From assembly GCF_900143205.1 (NCBI RefSeq), contig NZ_FRDH01000007.1, forward strand, positions 78,683 to 142,682: DNA of 64,000 nt, written 5' to 3'. The notes under the pieces were generated by a model. The model saw only the letters and a list, made by a program, of their open reading frames with translations, did not search any database and was not told the origin of the DNA. Below are positions 52,224 through 62,407 of the stretch, one piece after another; the first letter of the stretch is position 1, and every line of letters starts with the position of its first letter. Made by a program: the position numbers and the translations under genes. This DNA comes from Butyrivibrio hungatei DSM 14810 (lineage in GTDB: Bacteria; Bacillota; Clostridia; Lachnospirales; Lachnospiraceae).

Positions 52224-54338
52224 TCATGCAGCTTTATGTCTATGTAATCTGTCTCCAAGATGAGGTCTGTGGTCTGTATCTACGTTCATGCCAAATGTTG
52301 TTCTCATGATCAGCTTGTCAAAGATCATGTACATAGCAGGAAGCACCAAAAGAACTGTGAACATACTGATGATGGCGCCTCTAGCCATTAAGTTACAAAG
52401 TGATCCAATCATATCGATGCTGGAAATAAGGCCAACACCGAATGTTGCTGCAAAGAATGAAAGGGCACTTACTACTACTGACTTCATGCTTGTTGAAAGA
52501 GCTATGAGTGTAGCTTCTTTCTTGTCATGTCCTGCATTTCTCTCGCTTAGGTATCTTGTTGTCATAAGGATTGCATAGTCAACAGTGGCACCAAGCTGAA
52601 TAGTTCCGATAACTACTGATGAGATGAAAGGTATTGTTGTATGTGTGTAAAATGGAAGTCCCATGTTTACAAAAATAGCAAACTCTATAACTGCAACCAG
52701 GATGAATGGCAGTGATACGGACTTAAGTACGAATGCAATGATCAGGAATACAAGTCCGATGGAAACTGTATTAACTACCTGGAAATCGTGGTTTGTAATA
52801 TTGATAAGGTCCTTTGTACAAGGAGCTTCACCAACTACCATAGCCTTTGGATCATAGCTCTTTACGATAGTGTTTACTGTCTCGATCTGGTTGTTGATCT
52901 CGTCAGATGCGATCTTGTAATCTGTTGTCAAAAGAACTAATTTCCACTGGTCACTTTCCAGATCTGACAAAAGATCATCTGGAATAAATGATCTTGGGAA
53001 TGCAGGTCCTATAAGTGAATCTGTGCTAAGGACTGAAAGAATACCATCTGTGTTCTTAAGTTCTTTTATCATCTGATTCATGCTGGCTGAATCAAGATTC
53101 TTGTCTACAAGAAGCATGTATGCTGAGTTCATCTCAAACTCTTCATCAACCTTTTTGGCACCCTGTACAGATTCAAGCTTGTCAGGAAGTGTCTGTGTAA
53201 GGTCATAATAAACGCTTGTGTGGTTGTTACCATAGATTGCCGGGAACAGGAGCACAAGGAATATTGCAAAGAAGATTCCGTAATGCCTTGCTACAAACTT
53301 GGGAATTCTATTGAACTCTGGCATAAGTGGTTTGTGCTTGGTCTTCTCAATGAGGTTGTCGAATATAAGGATCATACTTGGAAGGATTGTTACGCAACCA
53401 ATTACACCGAAGATAACACCCTTAGCCATTACTACACCCAGGTCAAGACCAAGTGTAAAGCTCATGAAACAAAGAGCTACGAAACCGGCAACTGTTGTTA
53501 TTGAGCTTCCGATAACTGACTGGAATGTGGCTGATATCGCATTTGCCATGGCATCCATTTTGTTATCATTCTTATCAAGCTCTTCCTGATAGCTGTGCCA
53601 CAGGAATATTGAATAGTCCAAGGTAACGCCGAGCTGAAGTACTGCGCTCAGTGACTGGGTTATGAAAGAAATCTCTCCCTTGAAGACGTTGGTGCCCATG
53701 TTGTAAACAATTGCCATTCCAATACTTAACAGGAAAAATACCGGTATAAGGTAAGAATCCATTGTAAGTGAAAGAACGATCACTGCAAGAAGTACGGCGA
53801 TTCCTACATATATAGGAGTCTCTGCCATTGCCATATTCTTGGTGTCTGTTACGATGGCACTCATGCCACTCATGAAGCACTGCTTGTTAGAGATCTTTCT
53901 GATATTCTCGATGGCATCCATTGTGGCGTCCGCTGATGTTCCTTCATCGAATACGATGAACATCATTGTGGAGTCATCAGAATTGAATGCATCGTAGACC
54001 TCTGTTGGAAGCATCTCCATTGGAACCGAAAGGTCCATTACTGAATCGTACCAGACAACGTCTGCAACGTGGTCCACTTTTTCTATCTGTGATTTAAGAT
54101 TAGCAACATCCTTTTCCTCCATGCCCTCAACTACATACAGGACAAAAGAGCCGGTGCCAAACTGATCAAGCAGGATATCCTGTCCCTGCATTGTCTCAAT
54201 TTCTTTTGGCAGGTATGTAAGGATATCGTAGTTGACTCTTGTGTTAAAATATCCGACTGCAGATGGAATAAGAAGTGCTATTGCCGCAATCAGTATAACA
54301 TACCTTAGCTTTACGATTAAATGTGAAAGCTTGTTCAT
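52224..54338 (-). CDS. MMPL/RND family membrane transporter
   Basis: The 704 residues form the two-fold RND layout: a first membrane helix (about 12-30), a loop (to about 175), five helices, a second helix (about 350), a second loop and five more helices. TVDYAILMTTRYLSERN and LDYSIFLWHSYQEELDKN are the matching DY motifs of MMPL proteins in helices that carry proton-relay residues. MMPL proteins export lipids, siderophores or drugs. A loss of the large periplasmic docking domain is normal here. Control by the divergent TetR gene is indicated by operators over the promoter. AGGAGGA precedes ATG. Confidence 0.93.
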   Translation of the reverse strand: MNKLSHLIVKLRYVILIAAIALLIPSAVGYFNTRVNYDILTYLPKEIETMQGQDILLDQFGTGSFVLYVVEGMEEKDVANLKSQIEKVDHVADVVWYDSVMDLSVPMEMLPTEVYDAFNSDDSTMMFIVFDEGTSADATMDAIENIRKISNKQCFMSGMSAIVTDTKNMAMAETPIYVGIAVLLAVIVLSLTMDSYLIPVFFLLSIGMAIVYNMGTNVFKGEISFITQSLSAVLQLGVTLDYSIFLWHSYQEELDKNDNKMDAMANAISATFQSVIGSSITTVAGFVALCFMSFTLGLDLGVVMAKGVIFGVIGCVTILPSMILIFDNLIEKTKHKPLMPEFNRIPKFVARHYGIFFAIFLVLLFPAIYGNNHTSVYYDLTQTLPDKLESVQGAKKVDEEFEMNSAYMLLVDKNLDSASMNQMIKELKNTDGILSVLSTDSLIGPAFPRSFIPDDLLSDLESDQWKLVLLTTDYKIASDEINNQIETVNTIVKSYDPKAMVVGEAPCTKDLINITNHDFQVVNTVSIGLVFLIIAFVLKSVSLPFILVAVIEFAIFVNMGLPFYTHTTIPFISSVVIGTIQLGATVDYAILMTTRYLSERNAGHDKKEATLIALSTSMKSVVVSALSFFAATFGVGLISSIDMIGSLCNLMARGAIISMFTVLLVLPAMYMIFDKLIMRTTFGMNVDTDHRPHLGDRLHRHKAA

Positions 54339-54425
54339 AATCGTTCCTCCTCGTGTAATCTAGTGTTTCAAACGCTTCTTGATTATTTTTTTCAATAACG
54401 TATAATGAATCATGAAACAGATTTA

Positions 54426-54438
54426 TGACCGTTAGTCA
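54426..54438. promoter_or_regulatory. TetR operator-like dyad 1
   Basis: TGACCGTTAGTCA, one base away from a perfect TGACC-N3-GGTCA site, lies 13 bases past the MMPL -10 box, over or just after the start of transcription. Confidence 0.7.
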
Positions 54439-54450
54439 TTTTCTAAATAT

Positions 54451-54479
54451 GGTATATCACTTTTCTGACCGTTGGTCAA
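54451..54479 (-). promoter_or_regulatory. MMPL operon promoter
   Basis: On minus, TTGACC (54474-54479), a 17-base spacer and TATACC (54451-54456). The -35 box is part of the TGACCGTTGGTCA dyad, so a repressor there would block polymerase. Confidence 0.72.
54466..54478. promoter_or_regulatory. TetR operator dyad 2
   Basis: TGACCGTTGGTCA is a TGACC-N3-GGTCA palindrome lying exactly 40 bases from dyad 1. A related half site, CACCGGTCA, lies at 54502-54510 nearer the TetR gene, suggesting autoregulation. Confidence 0.75.
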
Positions 54480-54547
54480 TATTTTTATTAAAAATTTTTC
54501 TCACCGGTCAAACAATCTGTGGTATGTTATAAATAAGAGGTGTATCA

Positions 54548-55153
54548 ATGGGAAAAGCAGCCGAAAATAAAAAAATGAAGATGGAAAATCTTCTTAATAC
54601 ATCCTTTGAATTATTTACTTCTCAGGGTATTAACAAGACATCCATTCAGGATATAGTTAATAAAGCTGGAGTTGCTAAAGGAACTTTTTATCTGTACTTT
54701 AAGGACAAGTATGATATAAGAAACAGACTTATCGCTCACAAATCCAGTCAACTCTTTATGCAGGCTTACACAGCCCTAGAAGAGTCAGATATCCATAATT
54801 TTGAAGATAGAATCGTCTTTTTAATCAATCACGTTTTAGATGAGCTTGAAGCCAATAAAGGTCTACTAGCATTCATATACAAAGACCTTTCCTGGGCAGT
54901 ATTCAAAAAAGCTCTCATTTCTCCACTAACTAATGAAGACGTTGATTTTGCTGAGATCTATAGAAAGATGGTAGAGGAATCAGAAGTTAAATTCTCAGAT
55001 CCTGAGGTCATGCTCTTCCTTATAATAGAGCTTGTTGGTTCTACTGGTTATAGTTCCATCATGTACAATGACCCGGTTTCTCTAGACAGCCTCAAGCCAC
55101 ACTTAGAGGCAACTGTCAGATCCATAATCAGACAATATACTATTTCAAAATAG
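54548..55153 (+). CDS. TetR/AcrR family regulator
   Basis: The 201 residues have the usual N-terminal helix-turn-helix: FELFTSQGINKTSIQDIVNKAGVAKGTFYLYFKDKYDIRN, followed by a ligand-binding helical domain with no recognisable specificity. It is divergent from the MMPL/lipoprotein operon, the classic arrangement for a local repressor of a transporter. Three TGACC-type sites lie between them. AGAGGTG precedes ATG by six bases. Confidence 0.93.
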   Translation: MGKAAENKKMKMENLLNTSFELFTSQGINKTSIQDIVNKAGVAKGTFYLYFKDKYDIRNRLIAHKSSQLFMQAYTALEESDIHNFEDRIVFLINHVLDELEANKGLLAFIYKDLSWAVFKKALISPLTNEDVDFAEIYRKMVEESEVKFSDPEVMLFLIIELVGSTGYSSIMYNDPVSLDSLKPHLEATVRSIIRQYTISK

Positions 55154-55180
55154 GAAGCAATTTCCTATGATAAAAAAACA

Positions 55181-55208
55181 GGCTTCCTACTAATATATGT
55201 AGGAAGCC
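55181..55208. terminator. Bidirectional terminator between tetR and the cyclase gene
   Basis: GGCTTCCTAC pairs with GTAGGAAGCC around an 8-base loop, with A-rich sequence on one side and T-rich on the other, between convergent genes. Confidence 0.85.
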
Positions 55209-55230
55209 CTTCTTATTTATTCTCTTTTAT

Positions 55231-57078
55231 CTATTCTTCATAGAAAGTCACATATGAGCCTTTGTGTTGTTTGCTCTCGTACATGGCTTTATCTGCTTTT
55301 TGATATAAGTCGCTAAAATAAGCATTTTCAGAGTCATTACTAAATACAGCTCCGATACTTACCTGTAGTCTCCAATCTGGCATTTCCGGGAAGTCTAAAT
55401 TATCAATATTCTTAAACAATCTGTCTACTACCAGTCTTCCAATCTCTTTATCTTCTACACCTTCTGCAAATACCGCAAATTCGTCTCCGCCAAGTCTAAA
55501 TACTACGTCAGAATCTCTAAAGGTCTCTGTAAGGCATCTTGCAAGAGCTATGATTACCTGATCTCCCATGTCATGACCATAGGTATCATTTACAAATTTG
55601 AAGTGATCTGCATCCAATAAGAGGACCATTCCTATCTTATCTTTTCCTAATGCCTCATATATCTTGGTCTCACCACCGCTTCGATTAAGGATTCCTGTGA
55701 GGGCATCAGTTTCTGCAAGCTTCTTATAGTGCTCTTGTCTCTTTTTTGCTTCATCTATAGACTCTATGGCCCACAAAACCTGGTGAAGCTTTCCTTCTTC
55801 ATCTCTTTGTGCCACAACGAACTGCATTCGATGCCATCTGTTGTGAACGTCAACAAATTCGCAGGTTATGGTCTTAATGTCTTTTAACCTCTCTTCAAGA
55901 GTAGAAAGATCTGCAAAATCAATAAGGGTATTCTGGAAAGGCTCTGCTACAAGCTTTTTGATATATTCACTATTACGATCAAGAAGAAGTTCATACTTTC
56001 CGCCAAGGGACTTATCCAAGACCTCGCTGACCCTGAGCTTTCTGATAGTGTGATTATCAAGATCAACTAAGCTTAAAGAAGTATAGATGTCGCCTATGGC
56101 ACTTATCTCTCTTTGAAGCTGGCCTGCTTCTTTTTGTTTGTGATCATAAATAGTGATGATCATGAAGTAGGCAAAGAAAATGATGATAAGCGCAAGTGCC
56201 GATGACATATAGATATACTTGGCATTTCTGAAGGCTGCCTTTTGATCTAATACTATTATTGAGCTCCACTCATTATTTATCAGATCGCAAAAGACAAGCT
56301 TCTTTTTACCATCAATTTCCGTAATGAACATTCCCTCTTTCTGGGAAAAAGCGCTTCTTACCAGGCTTGTAAGTTCCACCTCATCTTTGAGATAGTTTTT
56401 ACCAACCTCTTCACTAATGGAATGGGCAACTACAACGCCACTATCATCTATTAACATAGAAAAGTCAATCTGCTCAGCCTTGCTGATATCCTCTTCTATG
56501 TCCTGTATGCTATCAAGGAAAATGTCCATGGAAATAACACTTTTTTTATCGGAAAGAAGCTTACTTACAGACATCATGTATTTTTGCGTCTGCATATTCA
56601 TATATGGCTTAACAAAAGTTATGTCTCCATCTGCCTCAACCGCAGAAATATACCAAGGTCTAGTGGTGGCATCATAGTCTTTCGGAACATCCCATCCAGA
56701 ACCATCCAGATATTCACCATTACAATAGCCATATATTCCGGTGTTGTTGCTCTCTATAAGGCTTGAATAAACCTTTGTCTCGGCCACAAGGTATTTGAGG
56801 ATTTCCTCATTACTCTGACCAGTAGCCATCATTTCTTCAACACCTTGAGATGTGAAGATTACGGCATCCTTAGGGGTATTAAGATAATGATCAACATTAT
56901 GGGATAATTGCTCAGAATTGTAGCTCCAGGTACTTATAACACTCTGTTTGGAGACAATGTATAGCCTGTAAAAAATAAGAATTGCGAACATTGCTGTAAG
57001 ACAGCCTAAAAGAACCAGAACCAGAAGGCTCTTAGTTGCAATCTTTTTCATTTTGTTTTTGAGGGTTTCTGTTGCCAT
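55231..57078 (-). CDS. Membrane sensor diguanylate cyclase (Cache-like, PAS-like, GGDEF)
   Basis: The 615-residue protein has a first membrane helix (about 15-38) and an extracellular dCache-like domain with WYISAVEADGDITFVKPYMNM and SIDMSMLIDD-type strands (MDIFLDSIQDIEED, FSMLIDDSGVVVAHS). A second helix (about 290-312), a PAS-like region and a GGDEF domain follow. The active loop FRLGGDEFAVFAEG is intact near residue 533, with TDALTGILNRSGG and DADHFKFVNDTYGHDMGD. It should make cyclic di-GMP in response to a small external ligand, not identifiable here. AAGGTAAG precedes ATG. It stands alone. Confidence 0.92.
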   Translation of the reverse strand: MATETLKNKMKKIATKSLLVLVLLGCLTAMFAILIFYRLYIVSKQSVISTWSYNSEQLSHNVDHYLNTPKDAVIFTSQGVEEMMATGQSNEEILKYLVAETKVYSSLIESNNTGIYGYCNGEYLDGSGWDVPKDYDATTRPWYISAVEADGDITFVKPYMNMQTQKYMMSVSKLLSDKKSVISMDIFLDSIQDIEEDISKAEQIDFSMLIDDSGVVVAHSISEEVGKNYLKDEVELTSLVRSAFSQKEGMFITEIDGKKKLVFCDLINNEWSSIIVLDQKAAFRNAKYIYMSSALALIIIFFAYFMIITIYDHKQKEAGQLQREISAIGDIYTSLSLVDLDNHTIRKLRVSEVLDKSLGGKYELLLDRNSEYIKKLVAEPFQNTLIDFADLSTLEERLKDIKTITCEFVDVHNRWHRMQFVVAQRDEEGKLHQVLWAIESIDEAKKRQEHYKKLAETDALTGILNRSGGETKIYEALGKDKIGMVLLLDADHFKFVNDTYGHDMGDQVIIALARCLTETFRDSDVVFRLGGDEFAVFAEGVEDKEIGRLVVDRLFKNIDNLDFPEMPDWRLQVSIGAVFSNDSENAYFSDLYQKADKAMYESKQHKGSYVTFYEE

Positions 57079-57190
57079 AAAGCTTACCTTCTAAACAAAA
57101 ATACAATAGCATAGTGACGATAAACCAATAATATTATAACATGAGTCTGGTTTCCCTTAAGCCGCTGTAATTCTTAAAATTTTATATAAA

Positions 57191-57226
57191 AAAACTTCCC
57201 AAACTATAACCTATAGCTGAGAAGCT
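57191..57226 (-). terminator. Terminator after the DUF1266 gene
   Basis: On minus, AGCTTCTCAGCTATA pairs (with some G-U) with TATAGTTTGGGAAGTT and is followed by TTTTTTT. Confidence 0.75.
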
Positions 57227-57241
57227 TTTCATATTTTTTCA

Positions 57242-59323
57242 TTAGTATTCCTGGTCTATCTTGTAATAATATCCTGTATCCATCATAAGATTTATTGCAC
57301 TTCGGATATCGTTTGTAGTGCTTAGATTGTCAGTGTTTAGCTCTTTTCTCCTAAACATTTCACCGTAGTAATAACACTCATGGATCTCTTCAAATCCATA
57401 ATATTCATACTTCATGGCATCATTGAGCTTGGCAATGAAGCCAAGGTACTCATTGCGGCTTAAATATCCGCATTTGTAGCACAGATAAGTGGTCCTTATG
57501 AGTCTCAAATAGTCATATGCATCAAGTCCACTTTCGCCAAAACGAATATACGTACAAGCAGCGGCTTTTACCTTCAAAAACTCATCTGTGGATATATGGT
57601 TCTTTTCAAAATAATCTGCTGTAATGGCTCCTACTTCGCCAAAAGTAAGGTCTTCTCCAAAGTCTCTTTTTATTGCCTTGATTGCCTTTTTAACATCGGA
57701 ATTGGACTTTACATAGGTCTTATATTTGGCTCTATAGCCATATTTTATGGTCTTATTAAGCTTTTCTTTGGCTGAGCTTCTGCTATCAATTCCCCATGAA
57801 AGCTTAAGGAATGCAGTATAGGTATCTAGTTCTTGTTGTGTGTTAACTGCTGTTCCGCACAAAACATCAGGATTACCATTAAGGAGCTTAGCATATATAG
57901 ATGTGGCATGTGCTGCCCACCTGTACTCTTCAGTAGTATTGCCATCATAGTGCCCTGGATCACTTGCATTGTAGGTTGTATCGTCAAATTCAGGTAAAAG
58001 CTCTTTATATCCTGCGTTTGGAACTACGCCGTAAACAAACCATGTTCTAGCTAGGATCAGTAGCATAATGATCCATACCACATACCAGCTTTTCTTTTTG
58101 AAATCCTTTTTACTTGTTACTTCCTTGATCTTGTCTTTATTTACCAGTGTTTTTGTCTTTTTCTTTATTACATTAAGGTCAAGCTTAAGTCTGGTCTCAT
58201 TTCCAAATCCAGGGAAGCACTGATATGGCTCTTCATCGCTTATCCATACCTTGCAAACGCCGTTAGGATCTGTCTCTCCGTTATACCTGATCCTAATAAG
58301 GCCGTTGTAATCTCTTGCGACTCTTACAAGATTGTCGTCATCAGGATCTTTGTAGGCATAAACGTCAGCTGAATCTGAATCTTCTGGATTACCCTTTGCT
58401 AAAAGAATCGCATCATAGCTCTGGCTTGTCCAAATAAGCTGCAGGTTTTTCCTAATATTTCTTATTCCTTTAAAGAGCTTGAATCCTGAACTTGTCTGAT
58501 CATCCTCAAGAATTAGCGTGTCGTCAAAATGAAGGCTTGCAAAGGCTGTCTTTTGGATGATTCCTGACTCGCTACAAAAGAAGGCATATCGATCGCTATC
58601 TAAGTATTTGTAAGGATTGTTGGTGCTGGTATTTTTGAATTTAGGGTCGTAATCCTTAAGGCGGGTCTTTTGAGCTTTGCTTTCATGCTGTGTCTCTAGG
58701 TTTTTAGTGATTATAGCATCTGTTTTTTTGACCTGGGCTTTCTCGCTTTGCTGTTCTTTTCTCTGTGTCTTTCCACTTTTCTGAGCTAGAAACTCCTTTG
58801 TAGCCGCGATCTGCTTGGCATCGCCCTTCCTAGCTACAATAATATACTTCTCAATATATGCCTGCATGAGCCTTGAGGTCCCATAGGTCCACAATAGATT
58901 AAGCCCCATAGTAACAGCAAGTCCTAAGATAAGCCCCGCCAGAATCTGATAATCCCCTGGCTCCACCTGATATTCCGTATAGGCATCCGATATCATATAG
59001 CCGCATACTGACGTGTAGATACATATAACCCACCAAATCAGCAGGAACACTACTCTCCAGCCAGATAACCTTCTTCTTGCTACTAGCTTCTTGTAGTAAG
59101 GATCTATAGTAAGCGTAAAGTCACCATAGAGCACGCTTCCAATTATCATGCTAAGTGAATAATCGTAGGCATTCTTTGTTATAGTTAGCTGATTGCGATT
59201 GAATATCTTGGGAAGTCTAAGCTTTTTTATCTCTTCTTCATCAAAGGATACCCTCTGGTACTTCCCTAGCGCCTCTTGTGCCTTATATACATTATTCGCA
59301 TTAAACTTCATGTGATAAAACAT
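57242..59323 (-). CDS. Large membrane protein with C-terminal DUF1266 region
   Basis: The 693-residue protein is not a named family as a whole. It starts with a soluble part (to about 88), two membrane helices (about 90-112 and 126-148) and a charged Gln/Lys linker (about 165-225). A beta-rich region follows (FFCSESGIIQKTAFASLHFDDTLILE and on), then a third membrane helix (about 418-436). The C-terminal third has the DUF1266 look: FLKLSWGIDSRSSAKEKLNKT and GLDAYDYLRLIRTTYLCYKCGYLSRNEYLGF. DUF1266 proteins have no known function. AAGGAGAG precedes ATG. It is alone, with array 4 upstream and a terminator downstream. Confidence 0.65.
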   Translation of the reverse strand: MFYHMKFNANNVYKAQEALGKYQRVSFDEEEIKKLRLPKIFNRNQLTITKNAYDYSLSMIIGSVLYGDFTLTIDPYYKKLVARRRLSGWRVVFLLIWWVICIYTSVCGYMISDAYTEYQVEPGDYQILAGLILGLAVTMGLNLLWTYGTSRLMQAYIEKYIIVARKGDAKQIAATKEFLAQKSGKTQRKEQQSEKAQVKKTDAIITKNLETQHESKAQKTRLKDYDPKFKNTSTNNPYKYLDSDRYAFFCSESGIIQKTAFASLHFDDTLILEDDQTSSGFKLFKGIRNIRKNLQLIWTSQSYDAILLAKGNPEDSDSADVYAYKDPDDDNLVRVARDYNGLIRIRYNGETDPNGVCKVWISDEEPYQCFPGFGNETRLKLDLNVIKKKTKTLVNKDKIKEVTSKKDFKKKSWYVVWIIMLLILARTWFVYGVVPNAGYKELLPEFDDTTYNASDPGHYDGNTTEEYRWAAHATSIYAKLLNGNPDVLCGTAVNTQQELDTYTAFLKLSWGIDSRSSAKEKLNKTIKYGYRAKYKTYVKSNSDVKKAIKAIKRDFGEDLTFGEVGAITADYFEKNHISTDEFLKVKAAACTYIRFGESGLDAYDYLRLIRTTYLCYKCGYLSRNEYLGFIAKLNDAMKYEYYGFEEIHECYYYGEMFRRKELNTDNLSTTNDIRSAINLMMDTGYYYKIDQEY

Positions 59324-59421
59324 TAAACTCTCTCCTTAACAACTCACCCCGCAATATAATACAACATTTCGTAATATTTTTCTCTTCTATGTCTTTGGGT
59401 TCATTTAGAAATTTGAGGTTT

Positions 59422-59693
59422 TTAGCCTAAATCCAACAGAATAATTTTTTCAGCTAATATTTTTCATTATATTTTGCTATTCATCCTCAAACCCACCTCA
59501 GCTTCCTTAACCTAAATCACTTCATACATACACATTCGGCTAAAGATTATCATTCTCTTCCCATTTCTTACTTGAATTACTTTAGCCGAAATACACTCGC
59601 CCACATTGCTTCAGCTAACAATTATAAAAAACTCAACCCTCTCTTCTTATTTTCCTTTAGCCTAATATAAGAAAAGCTGCGTTTTTTGGCTGA
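59422..59693. repeat. Array 4: four ~37-bp palindromes, different arms, 75-bp steps
   Basis: Units lie at 59422 (36 bp), 59507, 59582 and 59657 (37 bp each). The arms are TTA(G/A)CC(T/G)AA and TTC(A/G)GCTAA, with the last right arm worn to TTTGGCTGA. The last three start 75 bp apart with 38-bp spacers; the first step is 85 bp. The spacers are unrelated to each other. The array lies between the DUF1266 gene and glgP. The rest of 59324-59967 is AT-rich and gene-free apart from the glgP terminator. Confidence 0.82.
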
Positions 59694-59833
59694 AAGCCAA
59701 CCTCCATATATTAGCTTCATAGTTTTTCAACGTAAATGTCATTACATTTATCATGTTATTTTCATATGCAGACCAGCTGGAGTAGGCATAATGTCTGACC
59801 TTGAGCGATTTTATTTTTTTGTATTGCTACATT

Positions 59834-59895
59834 AAAAAAATCCCGGAAAAATTTACGTTCTAAACAACGTGAAGTAAATTATTCCGGGATTTTTG
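59834..59895 (-). terminator. Terminator hairpin after glgP
   Basis: AAAAATCCCGGAA.AATTTAC..GTT pairs with AACGT..GTAAATT.TTCCGGGATTTTT, about 70 bases past the stop, with T runs on both strands. Confidence 0.8.
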
Positions 59896-59967
59896 AATGT
59901 TTATATGTATCCTACAAAAAATACTATTAGAGTGAATAAGAAGCTTTTATTCCCTCCAGCGTCCTAC

Positions 59968-62277
59968 TTAATTAAGATGCCAGATATCTCTGTTGTATTC
60001 TGCAATAGTTCTATCTGAAGAGAAGTAACCAGCCTTTGCGATGTTTACAAGCATCATCTTCTTCCACTTGTCGCGGTTCTCGTAATCTGCAAAAATCTCG
60101 TCCTTCTTGGCAATGTAGCTCTCAAGGTCAATAAGAGTCATGAACCAGTCTTTGTTAAGAAGCTCGTTGTAAAGTCTCTCAAGGTTCTCCTTGTGTCCAA
60201 CCTTAAGACACTCTTTACTTACGATAAAGTCTACAGCTTCCTTGATAACTGGGCTCTTCTTGTAATAATCCTTTGAAACATAATCAGCCTTCTTGTAGTG
60301 CTTGATAACTTCATCAGCGCTTACACCAAAGATGTAAATGTTGTCATCACCTACAAGCTCGTGAATCTCTACGTTTGCACCATCATCTGTTCCAAGAGTG
60401 ATAGCACCATTAAGCATGAACTTCATGTTACTTGTTCCAGATGCCTCTTTTGATGCAAGAGAGATCTGCTCTGATACATCACAAGCAGGAATGAGCTTCT
60501 CAGCATAGCTTACATTATAGTTCTCAACCATGATGACCTTCATGTACTTGTTAACATCAGGATCATTGTTGATGATCTCCTGAAGAACAAGGAGAAGGTG
60601 AATGATATCTTTTGCAATAACATAAGCAGGAGCAGCCTTAGCACCAAAGATGAATGTAAGAGGTCTAGTAGGCTTCTTGCCGCCCTTGATCTCAAGGTAC
60701 TTGTGAATGATGTAAAGAGCATTCATCTGCTGTCTCTTGTACTCGTGAAGTCTCTTAACCTGAATATCAAAGATTGAATCAGGATCAACTTCTACGTTCT
60801 CATGCTCCTTGAGGTATGCAGCAAGCTCTTTTTTCTTGTCCATCTTGATAGACTCAAGCTTATCAAGAACTGCCTGATCATCGGCGTAATCAAGAAGTTT
60901 TTCAAGCTTGTTAGCATCCTTCTTGAAGCCATCGCCGATTGTCTGTGAAAGGAAATCAGCAAGGGGATGGTTACATGAAAGGAGCCATCTACGGAATGTG
61001 ATACCGTTTGTCTTGTTGTTGAACTTCTCAGGATAGATCTTGTAGAAATCGTTAAGCTCGCTATTCTTAAGGATATCTGTATGAATAGCTGCAACACCAT
61101 TTATTGAATATCCATAGTGGATATCAATAAATGCCATGTGCACTTTCTTTTCCTTGTCAATGATCTGAACCTTAGGGTTCTTGTACTTTGCTCTAACTCT
61201 CTTATCAAGCTCCTTGATATATGGAACGAGCTGTGGAACTACCTTTTCAAGGTACACAAGTGGCCATGTCTCAAGAGCCTCAGCAAGGATTGTATGATTT
61301 GTATAAGCACAAGTCTTGCTGACTACATTTATAGCCTCATCGATATTGAAAGCCTTCTCCTCAACAAGGATCCTAATGAGCTCAGGAATGATCATTGTTG
61401 GGTGTGTATCGTTGATCTGAATTGCAGCGTGCTTGTGGAGCTCGTGGAGGTCATACTGGCGCTCCTTCTGCTCTCTTAAGATAAGCTGAGCTGCATTTGA
61501 AACAAGGAAGTACTCCTGATAGATTCTAAGGAGGTTTCCAGCTTCATCTGAATCATCTGGATACAGGAAAAGAGTAAGGTTCTTGTCGATCTTGGTCTTA
61601 TCAAAGTCGATACCTTTTTTAACAAGGCTCTCATCAACTGACTCGATATCAAAGAGACGAAGCTTGTTAACTCCTGTGTCGTATCCAACAATGTTCATAT
61701 TGTAAAGGCGTGAAACTACCTTCTTGTCACCAAAAGAAACTTCGAAAGTTGTATCTGTCTTCTCAAGCCATGACTGCTTCTCGATCCAGTCATTCTTTTC
61801 AGCATTCTGAAGGTGGTCCTTGAATACCTGCTTGAAAAGTCCGAAGTGATAATTTAGTCCAATTCCTTCACCAGCAAGGCCGAGTGTTGCAATTGAATCA
61901 AGGAAACAAGCTGCAAGTCTTCCAAGACCGCCGTTACCAAGTGATGGTTCTGGCTCACACTCCTCGATATCTGCAAGGGATTTGCCGTTCTTTTCAAGAA
62001 TAGCCTTTACGCGATCGTAAACTCTTAAGTTGATAAGGTTGTTAGAAAGAAGCTTACCAATGAGGAACTCCATTGAAATGTAGTAAACCTTCTTTTCTCC
62101 GTTGTACACTTCAGCAACATCCATGAGTCTGGAAGTCATTTCAAGAAGAACATAGTATGTTTCCTGATCTGTGCACTCTTTGAGAGTCTTGTTATATTTC
62201 TCCTGTGCAATATCTTCCAGCTGCTCCTCAAGATTAAGAACAAGTACATCTCTCTGCATGTTAGTATGCTTGGACAT
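59968..62277 (-). CDS. glgP: Glycogen/alpha-glucan phosphorylase
   Basis: The enzyme releases glucose-1-phosphate from glycogen or maltodextrin with phosphate and PLP. The 769 residues fit the family. Motifs include [80 protein letters not shown] and the PLP lysine in [18 protein letters not shown] near residue 619. AGAGGAGA precedes ATG. Two LacI-type operators lie in its leader and the regulator gene is directly upstream, so it is probably repressed until alpha-glucans or sugars signal otherwise. Confidence 0.97.
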   Translation of the reverse strand: MSKHTNMQRDVLVLNLEEQLEDIAQEKYNKTLKECTDQETYYVLLEMTSRLMDVAEVYNGEKKVYYISMEFLIGKLLSNNLINLRVYDRVKAILEKNGKSLADIEECEPEPSLGNGGLGRLAACFLDSIATLGLAGEGIGLNYHFGLFKQVFKDHLQNAEKNDWIEKQSWLEKTDTTFEVSFGDKKVVSRLYNMNIVGYDTGVNKLRLFDIESVDESLVKKGIDFDKTKIDKNLTLFLYPDDSDEAGNLLRIYQEYFLVSNAAQLILREQKERQYDLHELHKHAAIQINDTHPTMIIPELIRILVEEKAFNIDEAINVVSKTCAYTNHTILAEALETWPLVYLEKVVPQLVPYIKELDKRVRAKYKNPKVQIIDKEKKVHMAFIDIHYGYSINGVAAIHTDILKNSELNDFYKIYPEKFNNKTNGITFRRWLLSCNHPLADFLSQTIGDGFKKDANKLEKLLDYADDQAVLDKLESIKMDKKKELAAYLKEHENVEVDPDSIFDIQVKRLHEYKRQQMNALYIIHKYLEIKGGKKPTRPLTFIFGAKAAPAYVIAKDIIHLLLVLQEIINNDPDVNKYMKVIMVENYNVSYAEKLIPACDVSEQISLASKEASGTSNMKFMLNGAITLGTDDGANVEIHELVGDDNIYIFGVSADEVIKHYKKADYVSKDYYKKSPVIKEAVDFIVSKECLKVGHKENLERLYNELLNKDWFMTLIDLESYIAKKDEIFADYENRDKWKKMMLVNIAKAGYFSSDRTIAEYNRDIWHLN

Positions 62278-62339
62278 TTTTTCTTTCTCCTCTCGTAAGA
62301 CAATATATGATTTACAAATACCTTTTATTTCTGTTTTAT

Positions 62340-62353
62340 GGAAAACGTTTTCT
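62340..62353. promoter_or_regulatory. LacI-type operator 1 before glgP
   Basis: GGAAAACGTTTTCT, one base from a perfect palindrome, lies 63 bases before the glgP ATG. Confidence 0.82.
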
Positions 62354-62378
62354 TTGTCTTGTAAAAAAGCTTACCATA

Positions 62379-62392
62379 GGAAAACGTTTTCC
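62379..62392. promoter_or_regulatory. LacI-type operator 2 before glgP
   Basis: GGAAAACGTTTTCC is a perfect 14-bp palindrome, 39 bases (centre to centre) from operator 1. That spacing would allow looping or cooperative binding. Confidence 0.87.
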
Positions 62393-62407
62393 GCAAGTAC
62401 TTTTTTA

